DNA of 64,000 nucleotides from Solanum dulcamara (lineage: Eukaryota; Streptophyta; Magnoliopsida; Solanales; Solanaceae). The DNA lies in NCBI RefSeq assembly GCF_947179165.1, contig NC_077245.1:15532740-15596739 (forward strand), given 5' to 3'. Below, one piece after another: positions 11,070 to 22,373 of the stretch; positions within the stretch are counted from its first letter, which is position 1, and each line of letters opens with the position of its first letter. Under the pieces are notes generated by a model that was given only the letters and a program-made list of their open reading frames with translations, was not told where the DNA came from and searched no databases. Position numbers and translations under genes: made by a program.

Positions 11070-12430
11070 AAAATGCACAAACGAATTCAAGTCAAGAAAA
11101 TGGACATTACCTTCAGCATTCTCATCGGTAGGCATGAATAGATGTGGATATTTAGATTTTATGTCCTCCTCCGCTTCCCACGTGGCTTCCTCGACAAATT
11201 GATTTCTTCACAAGACTTTAACTGAGGCAATCTCTTTATTCCTCAATTTGCGAATTTGGCGATCAAGAATCTGGACCGAAACCTCTTCATAAGACAAGTT
11301 ATCCTTAATTCTAACGCTATCAATAAGGACTACCAATGAGGGATCGCCCAAGCACTTCTTCAACATCGAAATGTGGAAGACCGGATGAATAGAGGCTAGC
11401 TCTGATAGTAACTCCAACTCATAGGCAACACTCCCAATCTGCCTCGAAATCTGGTAAGGACCGATATATCGAGGACTAAGCTTCCCTTTCCTTCCAAACC
11501 TCATGACGCCCTTCATGGGTGACACTTTCAAGTATACCCAATCACCCACCTCAAACTCTAAGTCTCTCCTCCTCACATCGGTGTAAGATTTTTGGCGGCT
11601 TTGGGCTATCTTTAGCCTATCTTGAATAACTCTCACCTTCTCCATGGCTTGGTGAACAAAATCGGGCCCAATCAACTCGACCTCACCAACTTCAAACCAC
11701 CCAATGGGTGATCTACACCTTCTTCCATACAAAGCTTCATAAGGAGCCATTTGAATGCTTGCATGATAGCTATTGTTATATACAAACTCTATGAGAGGTA
11801 AGTGATCATCCCAATTTCGCTTGAAGTCAAGAACATATGCCCTCAACATATCTTCCAATATTTGGATAGTGCGCTCTGCCTGGCCATCAGTTTGGGGATA
11901 GAAGGCCGTACTCAAGTTCACCTTCGAACCCAGTCCCTTCTGAAAAGATTTCCAAAATTGGGAAGTGAATTGAGCTCCTCTGTCTGAGATGATAGACAAG
12001 GGAACCCCATGCAATCTGATGATCTCTTGGATGTATAACTTTGCATAATTTATGCGGTGTCAATAGTCTTAACCGCCAAGAAGTGAGCTGATTTCATTAT
12101 CCTATCCACAATTACCCAAATCAAATCATGTTGCTTTCGGGACTTCGGCAAACCTGTGATAAAGTCCATGTTGATCATCTCCCACTTCCATTCTGGAATT
12201 TCTATGTTTTGGGCTAAACCATATGGCCTTTGATGCTTGACTTTCACCTGTTGGCAATTTGGGCACTTGGAAACAAATTCTGTAATATCTCTCTTCATCC
12301 CACTCCACCAATAGACTTCCCTCAAGTCATGATACATTTTTGTAGAGCCGAGATGAATAGAGTATCTGGAACTATGTGCTTCGGCCATAATCCTTCCTCG
12401 AATATCATCGACATCTGGCACATATAATCT
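11070..12430 (-). pseudogene. Element C integrase with C-terminal chromodomain-like tail
   Basis: From the N side: the zinc-binding region (HSSRYSIHLGSTKMYHDLRE, then CPNCQQVK), the catalytic core (INMDFITGLPKSRKQHDLIW with the first Asp, and after a frame shift near 12015-12050 the SDRGAQFTSQFW segment with the second Asp and DGQAERTIQ with the Glu), then the GPYQISRQIG and HPVFHISMLKKCL segments. The tail below 11208 (FVEEATWEAEEDIKSKYP) resembles the chromodomain-type end of Tekay/Del chromoviruses, thought to direct insertion to heterochromatin. One frame shift and one stop at the LWRN position (KVL then stop) break it. Confidence 0.85.
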
Positions 12431-12619
12431 GTTTTGTTACCTCAACACACCATCTCCCCCTTTGGTGAACACCATCACCTCTTGTTTATGAACAACTTCC
12501 TTCAATTAAAGGAGGACGGGATCCTGATCTTATTTCTCATTTACCTTTGCCACAAGTGAGGACGTAGACCTATCCTGCACATTAACTCCACCTTCATTAT
12601 TCTCTTCTAGACGAACTCC

Positions 12620-14010
12620 CAATCGGGCTAATCTATGTACCTCCTTCGCTAATTCCCTCCTCTACATGGGCCATGCTACCCATAGACAACCTGCTAAGAG
12701 CATCAGCAACAACATTAGCTTTACCTAGATGGTAGAGGATGCTCATGTCGTAGTCTTTGAGTAGCTCAAGCCATCTCCTTTGTATCAGGTTGAGTTCCTT
12801 CTGGCTGAAGATATATTGTAAGCTCTTGTGATCGGTGAGTACATCAACATGCACTCCATGCAAGTAGTGGCGCCAAATTTTAAGTGCAAACACCATAGCC
12901 GCCAGCTCAAGGTCATGAGTTGGGTAATTCCTCTCATGAACCTTAAGCTGTCTTGAAGCATAGGCTATCACCTTCCCCCTTTGCATCAACACACAATCCA
13001 AACCAATTCTAGATGCATCACAATAGATCACAAAGCCCTCTGTTCCATCAGGCAAAGTCAGGACAGGAGTAGTGGTTAACTTGGCCTTTAGTTTCTGGAA
13101 ACTCTCCTCACAAGCATCGGACCATTAGACCTTAGCCTTTTTTTGGGTCAACTTAGTCAATGGTGATGATATGGAGGAGAATCCCTCTACAAACCTTCGA
13201 TAATAGCTGGCCAAACCTAAGAAGCTTCTTATCTCTGTCGGGGATGTGGGTTTGGGCCAATTCTTCACATTTTCAATCTTCTGAGCGTCAACCTGAATAC
13301 CATCTCCAGATACAATGTGGCCTAGAAAGGCCAGTAATGCAAGCCAAAATTCACATTTGGAGAACTTTGCATACAATACCTGGTCTCTCAAAGTTTGTAA
13401 GATGACTCTAAGATGATGGGCGTGCTCCTCCTCATTCTTAGAGTAGATCAGAATATCATCTATGAATACAATCACAAACATATCAAGATATGGTTTAAAC
13501 ACTTGTTTCATGAGATCCATAAAAGCTGCGGGGGAATTTGTCAACCCAAAGGACATGACCAAAAATTCAAAGTGGCCATAACGAGTCCGAAAAGCGGTCT
13601 TTAGAATATCACCTTCCCTCACCTTTAACTGATGGTAGCCGGATCTTAGGTCTATCTTTGAGAAACAAGTGGCACCCTAAAGTTGATCAAATAAGTCATC
13701 TATTCTGGGGAGAGGGTATTTATTCTTTATGGTGACCTTGTTTAACTGCCTAAAATCGATGCACATTCTAAGGGACCCATCTTTCTTTTGCACAAATAGG
13801 ATGGAAGCACCCCATGGTGAGACACTCGGCCTAATGAATCCCTTATCTAACAAGTCCTTCAACTGCTCCTTCAACTTTTTCAACTCAGCCGAAGCCATTC
13901 TATATGGAGAAATTGAGATAGGCTGGGTATCAGGAAGAACATCAATCCCAAAGTCAATTTTCCTATCCGAGGGACTCCAGGCAGATCTTCGAGAAAGACA
14001 TCGGGAAACT
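12620..14010 (-). pseudogene. Element C reverse transcriptase and RNase H
   Basis: RT starts around 13900 with [20 protein letters not shown], then [20 protein letters not shown]. It continues after a stop near 13677 with [40 protein letters not shown] (the catalytic F-I-D-D box intact) and [14 protein letters not shown]. RNase H at 13055-12633 shows [16 protein letters not shown], the [19 protein letters not shown] segment and [13 protein letters not shown] and RNase H make the element cDNA. Two in-frame stops (near 13675 and 13125) separate three long open pieces, so this element died fairly recently compared with its neighbours. Confidence 0.88.
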
Positions 14011-14065
14011 CATTGACAATCGAGACCGACTCGAGGGATAGAGACTCAACATTGTCATCTTTCAC

Positions 14066-14520
14066 TCAGACAATGTGATAGATACACCCTTTTGAGATTA
14101 ACTTTCTGGCCCTAAGGTAAGAAATAAACTTACCCTTAGGCATAACAGGACTACCCTTCCACTCTATGACAGCTTCATTCGGGAATTTGAACTTAACAAT
14201 TTGAGTCCTACAATCAATAAAGGCATAACAGATATAAAGCCAGTCCATACCAAGGATCACATCAAAATCGACCATGTCCAACTCAATTAAGTCAGCCAAG
14301 GTATCCCTGTGATGGATTAACATAGTGCAACCTCTATAGACTTTCTCAGCTAAGACAAAATCACCGACAAGAGTAGCTACGCAAAAACGCTCACGAAGAT
14401 ATCAGGAACTTTATTGAATTTACTAGCCACGTAAGGAGTCACAAAAGATAGGGTGGCACCCAGATCCATCAAAATATACAGTCAAGAGAAGATACTTGTA
14501 TTATACCCGTTATAACGTTT
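14066..14520 (-). pseudogene. Element C protease remnant and protease-RT linker
   Basis: Around 14480-14400 the minus strand reads MDLGATLSFVTPYVASKFNK in one frame. In related elements the start of this string is D-S-G, the protease active site; here the middle residue is Leu. After a frame break, 14323-14066 reads LIELDMVDFDVILGMDWL and VIEWKGSPVMPKGKFISYL, the conserved stretch between protease and RT in this lineage. It ends at a stop near 14066. Confidence 0.7.
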
Positions 14521-14639
14521 GGAGAGTTCTTTTGATCTTGATGACTACCTATGGCATATAGGTAGTTTGTACCTCCACTCATACCTGAAGTAATGCCCCT
14601 CTGATTACCTCTAGCTGATGGTGCGGTGGTAGAAAACTA

Positions 14640-15403
14640 GGCTCTGTCTCCCCATGATGGACACTCTCTCTGAAAATAGTCTATTTGACCACACTTATAA
14701 CAACTAGCCCTCCCCGCTCTGCACTCCCCCAAGTGGAGCTTACCGCACTTGCCGCATGGTGGCTTCCCTTGCGAACCTTGACCCACACTAGCCTGGGATT
14801 GATAACCCTGGGGTCTGAGATTCTAGTGACTCTGTCCCTGCCAATCATATCTGTTATGCGGGATAGGTGCACTGGCGGTAGATGAGGCATAGTTGGAAGG
14901 CCTCTTCTGGAAGGACATGTTGTCCTTGTTCTGCCTCTGTTCATTCTTATGGCCCGCTGATTTTACCTTCTTACTCAGATGCTCCTCTCTTTCTTGTCTC
15001 TTCTCATCCTCTATTTGTTGAGCATACACCATTAATCTTGAAATATCTATATCTGAAATCAACAATGCTGCTTTGTACTCCTTCTTCACATGCCTCCCTA
15101 ATCCAGAGATGAACTTCCTCATCTTTGACCTTATATTCGAGATTATTTCTGGAGCATACCTGGACAGCTGGATGAACTTCAGGCCATACTCCTTAACTGT
15201 CATACCTTCTTGTTTCAGATTCACAAATTCCTCCACTTTCGCTTTCCTCAATTCTCGGGGAAAGAAGTGGTCAAGAAAGGCTCCCTCAAATTCATCCCAC
15301 ATAACAGGTTCAGCATCCTCACCTCTACTTTGTTCCCATTAGTTATACCAGATATTTGCCACATCCTTGAGCTGATAAGAGACCAACTCAACCACCCCCT
15401 CAA
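14640..15403 (-). pseudogene. Element C gag, 5' truncated
   Basis: The open frame 15302-14823 reads MWDEFEGAFLDHFFPRELRK and EFVNLKQEGMTVKEYGLKFI, the retrotransposon Gag core. Upstream, ELVSYQLKDV is readable to about 15400, where the frame runs straight into LTR sequence. Downstream a zinc knuckle follows near 14690-14650, but it reads CYKCGQIDYFQREC, with Tyr in place of the zinc-binding His. The N-terminal Gag part, the primer site and the end of the 5' LTR were removed by one deletion. Confidence 0.82.
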
Positions 15404-17153
15404 TGCCTCCCTAATCATGGATACCATCGATTAGTCAAGTCCTATTATTTCAGGATAATAAAATAGGAAATATCTGACTTTAACGGTTTGATCCCACGGG
15501 AAGCATCTGACTTTAACGGTTCCATCCCTACCTACGTTGGCGGCGTAGTTTTTGGGGTTCGAGTATGGACTATACTCTTACCCACTTCAGTGCTTGATAC
15601 TCCTCCCATGAATCTATGCTCATAAGACTTTATCCAATCATCTCAAACAAGCCCTCACGGCTAGTTTCATTTACGACTTTGCCAACTCCTCAACTCTATC
15701 CTTAATTCGACTCAATCGAGTCATAATGGCAAGTCTCATTTAGTACCTTGTCCACTCGTCAATTCTATCCTCCAATCAACTCAATCAAGCCTGATTTATA
15801 TAAGCATTTATAACATCTCACAAACATAACAAAACTTTTCTCTCCTCATTTATTACCTCCTTAGGACTCATCACAACTCTAAGGCTTTAAAACCAACAAT
15901 TCAAGTGGAATAACACATTTAAGGAAATTGACATATTCAACATAATTACATGGTTAAGGAAATCAACAAAGCACATTAACAAACCATCTCCATCAACTCA
16001 TGCTAACATGAAGGTTTTTAGGAATTTATTAGCTCAACAATATCAACACAATGAAAAATCAAATTAATATGAGACAATACTCATTCAAACATAAACCTAT
16101 CAAGAAGCTCCATTCTTATAGACATTTAACCTCAAGGAAAGTGTAGGGCACATGGGTGGACTCAACCCATGCTTTGAATATCCTTACATACCTTAGTGAA
16201 GGCATGAAGAAAACCTTTATGTTGGGTCTTCAATAAGAAGTTTGAATCTCGAAGCTCTTGGAACAAATCCTTGTGAGAAATGGAGAAGAAGAAGAAGAAG
16301 AAGAAGAGAGGGACTTCTAGGGCTTTTAGAGAGAGAATGTGGGACTGAAAATGGTCCCAAAAATGTCCCAAGGCTGTGTATATATAATTTGGGACAATTC
16401 TCAAATTGCCCCTTCTCCAAAATTATGAAAAATAGGCTAAAAATGCTCCTAGCGCGATAGTGGCACATCGCGCCATTGCAGTGCCAGGTCGATTACGCCT
16501 AAAACCTGCATATCTGTTAGTGGCGCGCCGCACTAAGGACCAAACTACTGAGGCATATTTTTGGTGCGATAGTGGCACGTCGCGCCCTTACAACGCCAAG
16601 GCCATATTTTTCTGGGTTCTAGAAGTTAGGCTTGAAAACCCTGCACATCTCGTAGTGGCGCGCCGCGCCAAGGACCAATTTACTAAGGCGTGTTCCTAGT
16701 GCGATAGTGGCGCATCGTGCCACTGTGGTGCCAAGCCCAGTGTTCCAGCAATTGCAACCCAGGCCTGAAATCCCTGTCGTGCTAGTTCATCTTAGGATCG
16801 TCATATCTTTTGACTCCGAACTTCAAAAATTACATTCTTGGTGGCATTAGAAAGAAGACTCGACGACCTTTAATTTAATAGGTCGTGGGCCATCCAGATT
16901 GTCGTCCTTCAAAATATAGGGTCATTAGAAGTCGATTCCTTATACAAACTCATCCTAAAACTTAGCCACAATGAATCTTTTCGACTTAGCTTGGTCCTAG
17001 GGGTCCCTTGTGACCCCACATCACCTCTAACATCCTTCAATTTCTCAGGGACTTATCCTAACTCATGCATACGCTTCTCAATACTCTAGTTTGACCCTAC
17101 CAAAAACACAAGAAGGGTCTGAATCTTAGCAAAAAATTTTGAGGGGTGTTACA
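15404..17153 (-). repeat. Element C 5' LTR, truncated
   Basis: It starts TGTAACACCCC at 17153 on the minus strand and matches the 3' LTR from 10942 down to about 9201. It ends at 15404 in the middle of the LTR, so about 760 bp of its 3' end are missing. It carries the same pair of GGCGCGCC sites (16522 and 16657). Confidence 0.85.
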
Positions 17154-17613
17154 GACATGCATCATTTCATGATGCATAGACAGGTACTAGAGATCATCAA
17201 CAGGCGCACCATTGAGGATCTATTTGTTTCTTGCTAGTTGGTGAGTCCTCCCTATTTCAAAAGGATACCACAGTTATCTTTTTAGCTTTGAGTTAGTTTT
17301 TCTTTATTTGATTTATGGTAGCCATGAACCTGTCATTGGCACCTCTTAGATTGTTCATAGAGGCTTCATAGACTAGAGTGTGGATGATGTTGATTTATTT
17401 CATTTTGACTAGTTTCATTCTTATTAGTTGTTGATTGGATATATGGATGGCCTTTGGCCTTATTTATGACTAGTATTCTTGTGAGTTGAGTCTTTCATCG
17501 ATAGAATGTGTCTGAATAAAAGTGTGATTAGACCAAGTAGTTCGCTTGAAGGCCAGAAATAGTTTTCGAGTGCCGACCATGTCTAGGGTAACTTCCTGGG
17601 GTGTAACACTTTG

Positions 17614-18855
17614 CAGGATCGATAGTTTTCATGAATTAAACACTTGAAATAACTGATTATGTTTCTTCTTACATAAACCCTACTTGAGTATTAAATTTCG
17701 ATATTTTATACAATGATTGAGTCCAAAATTTGATTAGTGAATATTAAGTGAACAAGAGTCAAATTTGAGTTGGATAATAGAAGTCTAAATGATTGTTTAT
17801 TTGGAGTCTTGATGAGTCATAAATGAGTATTGAAAAGAAGTATAAATGAAAGGAGTGATGATGAATGGAGTCCAATATGACTACATGATATGATTTGCAT
17901 AATTCAATTTGATTGGAGTCTTGTGAGTATATTGAGTCTTGGGAAGAGTATTAAGCACCGAATTGGGTAAGATTGTAATAATAAATTGAATCACATGAAC
18001 TACATAGACAGCGTAGGATGAAGGGTTAAACCTCTTAAGTCCCAAAATGAAGGACTTTGATTAATAGTGGATCCAATAATAGTGATTTGTCCTTTACCTT
18101 ATCAAGGTATCGGATGGGTGTAGCAATAACACTACTTTGTTGTACATCACCAACTCATAGGTGATGATTGTCGGTTAGAGAAACTATCAAATATGTCTTG
18201 ATAGTACTTTAATGATTAGATTAGACTTATGATATCCTGATTGAGTCTTTCATCTTTCTGATTTGAGATATCTGAATTGATATTAATATACCTAGATGTA
18301 TGTTTCATTCTACCATATTACATACTCGTATATTTTATGTACTGATGTCTATTTGGTCCTGCATAGTTTCATGATACAGAGATAGGTTCTAGAGATCATC
18401 AACAGGCGTACCATTGAGGATTTGTCCACATTCAGCTAATTGGTGAGTCCTCCCCTACATTCGGAGCATACCACTTATGTCATTCTTTCTTTGAGTTTAG
18501 TGTTTTTATTTTGATTTGAGATAGCCATGAACCTGTTATTGACATCATTTAGACAATAGTGATGGAGGCTTCATAGACTTGATATAGATGGATTGATTGA
18601 GTATTTGTATTTCTTGAATTATTCTTGTCAGATTATTCTCATGACATAGATTGGAGTTTGATTTGTTGGCCTATGGCTTTTCTTCTAGGAGTTAAATTAT
18701 TGATTGGATTTACCCACCTATTTGTCTCCTCATTTTAAGTCTTTTGTTGATTAAATAAATGGACAGATATGTGATAAGGCCAAGTGGTTCTCTTGCGAGC
18801 CAGTAATGGTTTCCAAATGCCGGCCACGTCTAGGATACCCTCTCGAGGCGTGAAA
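17614..18855 (+). repeat. Element A 5' LTR, right piece
   Basis: It continues the LTR interrupted at 6623. Its last ~355 bp (from about 18500) match the 3' LTR remnant at 26190-26541, which fixes its identity. The expected GTGACA end reads GTGAAA at about 18850-18855. Confidence 0.78.
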
Positions 18856-18857
18856 AC

Positions 18858-18870
18858 TTGGTATTAGAGC
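18858..18870 (+). other. Primer-binding site of element A
   Basis: TTGGTATTAGAGC, directly after the 5' LTR, is the initiator-tRNA-Met type site (TTGGTATCAGAGC) used by most plant gypsy elements, with one C to T change. Confidence 0.75.
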
Positions 18871-19069
18871 CTAAATTCAAGAGTACTAGAGTGTCTATAA
18901 AGTCATTTCTAGTAGAGTCTTGTTTATGAGTGTGTTGTGCACCACACTTATAATCAAGAGGCTATAGGATATTAGGATCTATCTCACTTCTTCAGTATTT
19001 TGAGTTCGTGTGATAAAGTCTAATTCTATAAAAACATCTTTCTAATTCATACTGTACGCATTTTAGATC

Positions 19070-20225
19070 ATGCCTCCTAAACATATCGCTAGTTAAAGGA
19101 AAACTATTAGAACTAAGGTTCCGTAGTCCGAGATGCCCCCAACTTCTAGGTTGAGAGCTAGGGGTTGACTTGCTCGGTATACTTAGGCGTCTCAAATACT
19201 TACTTCTCAGCCTGTTTCTATCTCAAAGGCAAATTTTAGAGAAGCTATTGCTATGCTCACTCAGTTAGTAGCTGCCTAAAGTGGCAGCTAGAGTTCACCA
19301 TCTCCTACCTCTAAATCTCAAGAGACATTAGGTTCTACAAGGGTAAAAGATTACTTGAGGATGAACTTACCAATCTTTATGGGATCTAAGATTGAGGAGG
19401 ACCCCCAAAAATTCATTGATGAAATGTGAAAGATACTAAAAGTAATGCATGCTACTTCGGTTGAGGAAGTTGAGTTGGTTTCCTATCAGCTCAAAGATAT
19501 TGCTAATGTCTGGTATAACTAGTGGGAGGAGAGTTGTGGTGAAGATGCTGAACTTGTTATTTGGGATGAGTTTGAGGGTGCATTCCTTGATCATTTCTTT
19601 CCCAGAGAATTAAGGGAAGTAAAAGTTGAAAACTTTGTAAATTTGAAGTAAGAGGAAATGACAGTGAAAGAGTATGGTCTTAAGTTCATCTAGCTATGGG
19701 CCTTGAAAAGTATGATCCAGATATAAGATCCAAGATGAGGAAATTTATCTACGGCTTGGGCAAACATATGAAGAAAGAGTGTAAGGCATCATTATTAATT
19801 TCTTATATGGATAATATTAGGTTGATGGTGTATGCTCAGTAGGTTGAGGATGATAAAAAAAATATAGAGAAGAGCACTTGAGCAAGAAGGCCAAATCAGC
19901 TGGGCATGAGAATGAGCAAACAAAATATACGGGCAACATGTCCTTCTTTCAAAAAAGGTCTTCTAACTATGTTTCTTCTACAGGGAATGCACCTGCCCCT
20001 GGTCACAGTAAGATCAAAAGTCACAGATCCACCAGAATTTCAAGACTCAGGGTTTTTAGTCCCAAGATAATATGGTCCAGATTCGAAAGTGAAGCCACCT
20101 TGTGGTAAGTATGACAAACTCCATTTAAGAAAATACAGAAAGAGAGGTAATAATTGCTACAAATGTGGTAAGATAGGCCATTTTCAATGGCAGTGTCCGA
20201 TGTGGGGTGATAGAGCCTAATCCTT
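19070..20225 (+). pseudogene. Element A gag with intact zinc knuckle
   Basis: The ATG at 19070 gives MPPKHIAS and then many stops. Recognisable Gag core pieces follow: KDYLRMNLPIFMGSKIEEDP, VIWDEFEGAFLDHFFPRELR and MTVKEYGLKFI. The knuckle at 20155-20196 reads CYKCGKIGHFQWQCP with all four ligands, unlike that of element C. Element A and element C Gag are close relatives. The many stops show that A is older or has decayed further. Confidence 0.8.
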
Positions 20226-20379
20226 TACTCCAATAACCCCAACTTGAGTTAATTAGAGTGGTACCCCTTCAGGTAAGGGCAGAGGTTTAAATCGACTATA
20301 TGCTATGGCTATTCTCCAAGATTAGGAGAAATCGCTAGATGTTATTAATGGTATGCTTTGAGTCTTCTCTTTTGATTAT

Positions 20380-20780
20380 TATGCATTACTTGATTCAGGT
20401 GCCACCTGGTCATTTGTGATCCCTTATATGGCTAATAAGTTTGATAAAAGGCTTGAGTGTCTTCTTGAGCCTTTCAATATGTATACTCCTGTTGGTGAGT
20501 ATATCTAAGCTGAGAGGGTCTTTAGAGATTGTACTGTGTCAATATATCACAGGGATACTATGTCTGACTTGGTTGAGTTGGACATGGTTAATTTTGATCT
20601 AATTCTTGGCATGGATTGACTTTATGCCTAATATGCCTCTGTTGATTATAGAACTCAGATTGTTAAGTTCAAATTCCTAAATAAGCCTTTCTTAGAATGG
20701 AAGGGTAGTCTTGTCATGCTTAAATATAAATTTGTTTTCTACCTTACGACTATAAACTTAATCTTGAAAGGGTGTATTTA
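20380..20780 (+). pseudogene. Element A aspartic protease
   Basis: YALLDSGATWSFVIPYMANK (from about 20381) holds the D-S-G active site and the following hydrophobic strand. ELDMVNFDLILGMD and the FLEWKGSLVMLKYKF segment follow, as in element C. Stops occur inside and after the domain. Confidence 0.75.
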
Positions 20781-20809
20781 TCACATGGTAAGAGTGAAAG
20801 ATCATAGTG

Positions 20810-22150
20810 TGGAGTATCCATCCCTTGAGTCTGTCTCGATTGTTAATAGGTTTCTTGAAGTCTTTCCTGAGGATCTGCCTGGATTTCTTCCTGATAGAGA
20901 GATCAACTTTGGGATAAATGTCCTTCTTGATACACATCCTATCTCTATTCCACCATATAGAATGATTCCCGTTGAGTTGAAATAATTGAAAGAGCAGTTG
21001 AAAGATTTCTTAGATAAGGGATTCATTAGGCCAAGTGTCTCACTTTGGGGTGCTCCTGTCCTTTTTGCGTGAAAGAAAGATGGTTCCCTTAAAATATTTT
21101 TTGACTATCGTCAGTTGAATAAGATCATCATTAAGAACAAGTATCCTCTTTCTAGAATAGATGACTTGTTTGACCAATTCCAGGATGAAACTTATTTCTC
21201 AAAGATAGACCTTAGATCAAGCTATCATTAGTTGAAAGTGAGAGAGTGTGATAATACAAAAGGGCCTTTCGAACCTGATATGGCCACTTTGAATTTCTTA
21301 TTATATCATTTGGTTTGACTAACGTTCTTGCAATATTTATGGACTTAATGAATTAAGTGTTCATCGATGACACATTGATCTACTCCATAAATGAGGAGGA
21401 ATATACCAATCATCTCAGAATTTTTCTTCAAACTCTCAAAGATAGGAAGTCATATGCTAAGTTTTCAAAGTATGAATTTTGGCTTGCTTCTGTGGCATTC
21501 ATAGCCATGTTGTATCTGGTGAGGGTATACGATTTGATTTGCAAAAGATTAAGGCAGTAAAGAACTAGTCCAGACCCACATCCCCAACTGACATAAAAAG
21601 TTTCTTGGGTGGCTAGTTACTATAGAAGGTTCTAAAGGGATTCTCCTTTATATTATCTCTATTGACTAAGCTGACTCATAAGAAGGCTATGTTGCAATGG
21701 TCAGACGCTTGTGAGAAAAGTTTTCAAGAGTTGAAAGCCTGATTGCTCCAATTTTATCCCTACTCAAGGGAGCAAATAGTTTTGTTATCTGTTATGATGA
21801 ATCCATAGTTAGATTGGGTTGTGTATTGATCCAGAAGGGAGAGATGATTGCATATGTTTCCAAAAAACTTAAGATTTATGAGAGGAACTATCTGACTCAC
21901 GACCTTGAGTTTGCTGCCATAGTATTCTCTCTCAAGACTTGGCATTATTTTTCTATAGCGTGCATATTGATATGTTTACTGATCATAAGAGCCTTTAATA
22001 TGTGTTTACTCAGAAAGAGTTAAACCTAAGGCAAAGAAGATGACTTAAGTTGCTCAAGGATTATGATATGAGCATACTTTACCACCCAGCTAAAGCTAGT
22101 ATTGTTGATTATGCTCTTAGCATGTTATCTATGGGAAGCACCACTCATGT
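20810..22150 (+). pseudogene. Element A reverse transcriptase and RNase H (heavily decayed)
   Basis: RT pieces in order: IVNRFLEVFPEDLPGF (about 20840), the [15 protein letters not shown] region near 21000, [20 protein letters not shown] (about 21120), and a catalytic box reading MFIDDTLIYSINEEEY (21357). RNase H shows GCVLIQKGEMIAYVSKKLKI and NYLTHDLEFAAIVFSLKTW (21814-21950). More than ten stops or shifts are present. A deletion has shortened the segment just before the FIDD box. Confidence 0.8.
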
Positions 22151-22373
22151 CGAGGAAGGAAAGAAGGAATTGGCCAAGGAATTGCATAGAATTACACGTT
22201 TGGGAGTTCAACTTATTGACTCTAGTTAGGGTGGTGCTATTGTTCAAAATGGGGCTGGATCATCTCTAGTTGCTGAGGTAAAAGAAAAGCAATATCAAGA
22301 TCCCATTCTCCTCTAATTGAAAGATGATGTTCACAAGCAGAAAGTAATGTCTTTTGCCTAAAGGGGAGATAAA

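Larger units (their letters stand above)
8441..17153 (-). mobile_element. Minus-strand Tekay/Del-like gypsy element C
   Basis: This is the youngest and best preserved element of the nest. It spans 8713 bp, with a perfect 5-bp target duplication GACAT at 8436-8440 and 17154-17158. It has a full 3' LTR (8441-10942), a polypurine tract, integrase, RNase H, RT, protease and gag in minus-strand order, and a 5' LTR truncated by deletion (15404-17153). The LTR end TATCAC at 8441 is a decayed TGTCAC. The reading frames have only a few breaks, unlike element A. Confidence 0.9.
6624..17608 (+). mobile_element. Solo LTR B inside the element A LTR, itself split by element C
   Basis: It starts TGTTACACC at 6624 and ends GGGTGTAACA at 17608, flanked by a perfect 5-bp duplication CTTTG (6619-6623 and 17609-17613). 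With element C removed (8441-17153 plus one GACAT copy) it is about 2.27 kb. It has no internal gag-pol, so it is best read as a solo LTR left by LTR-LTR recombination. CpG-rich phrases such as GGCGCGGTGTGC occur near 7060-7135. It is related to the LTR at 42449-44515. Confidence 0.85.
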
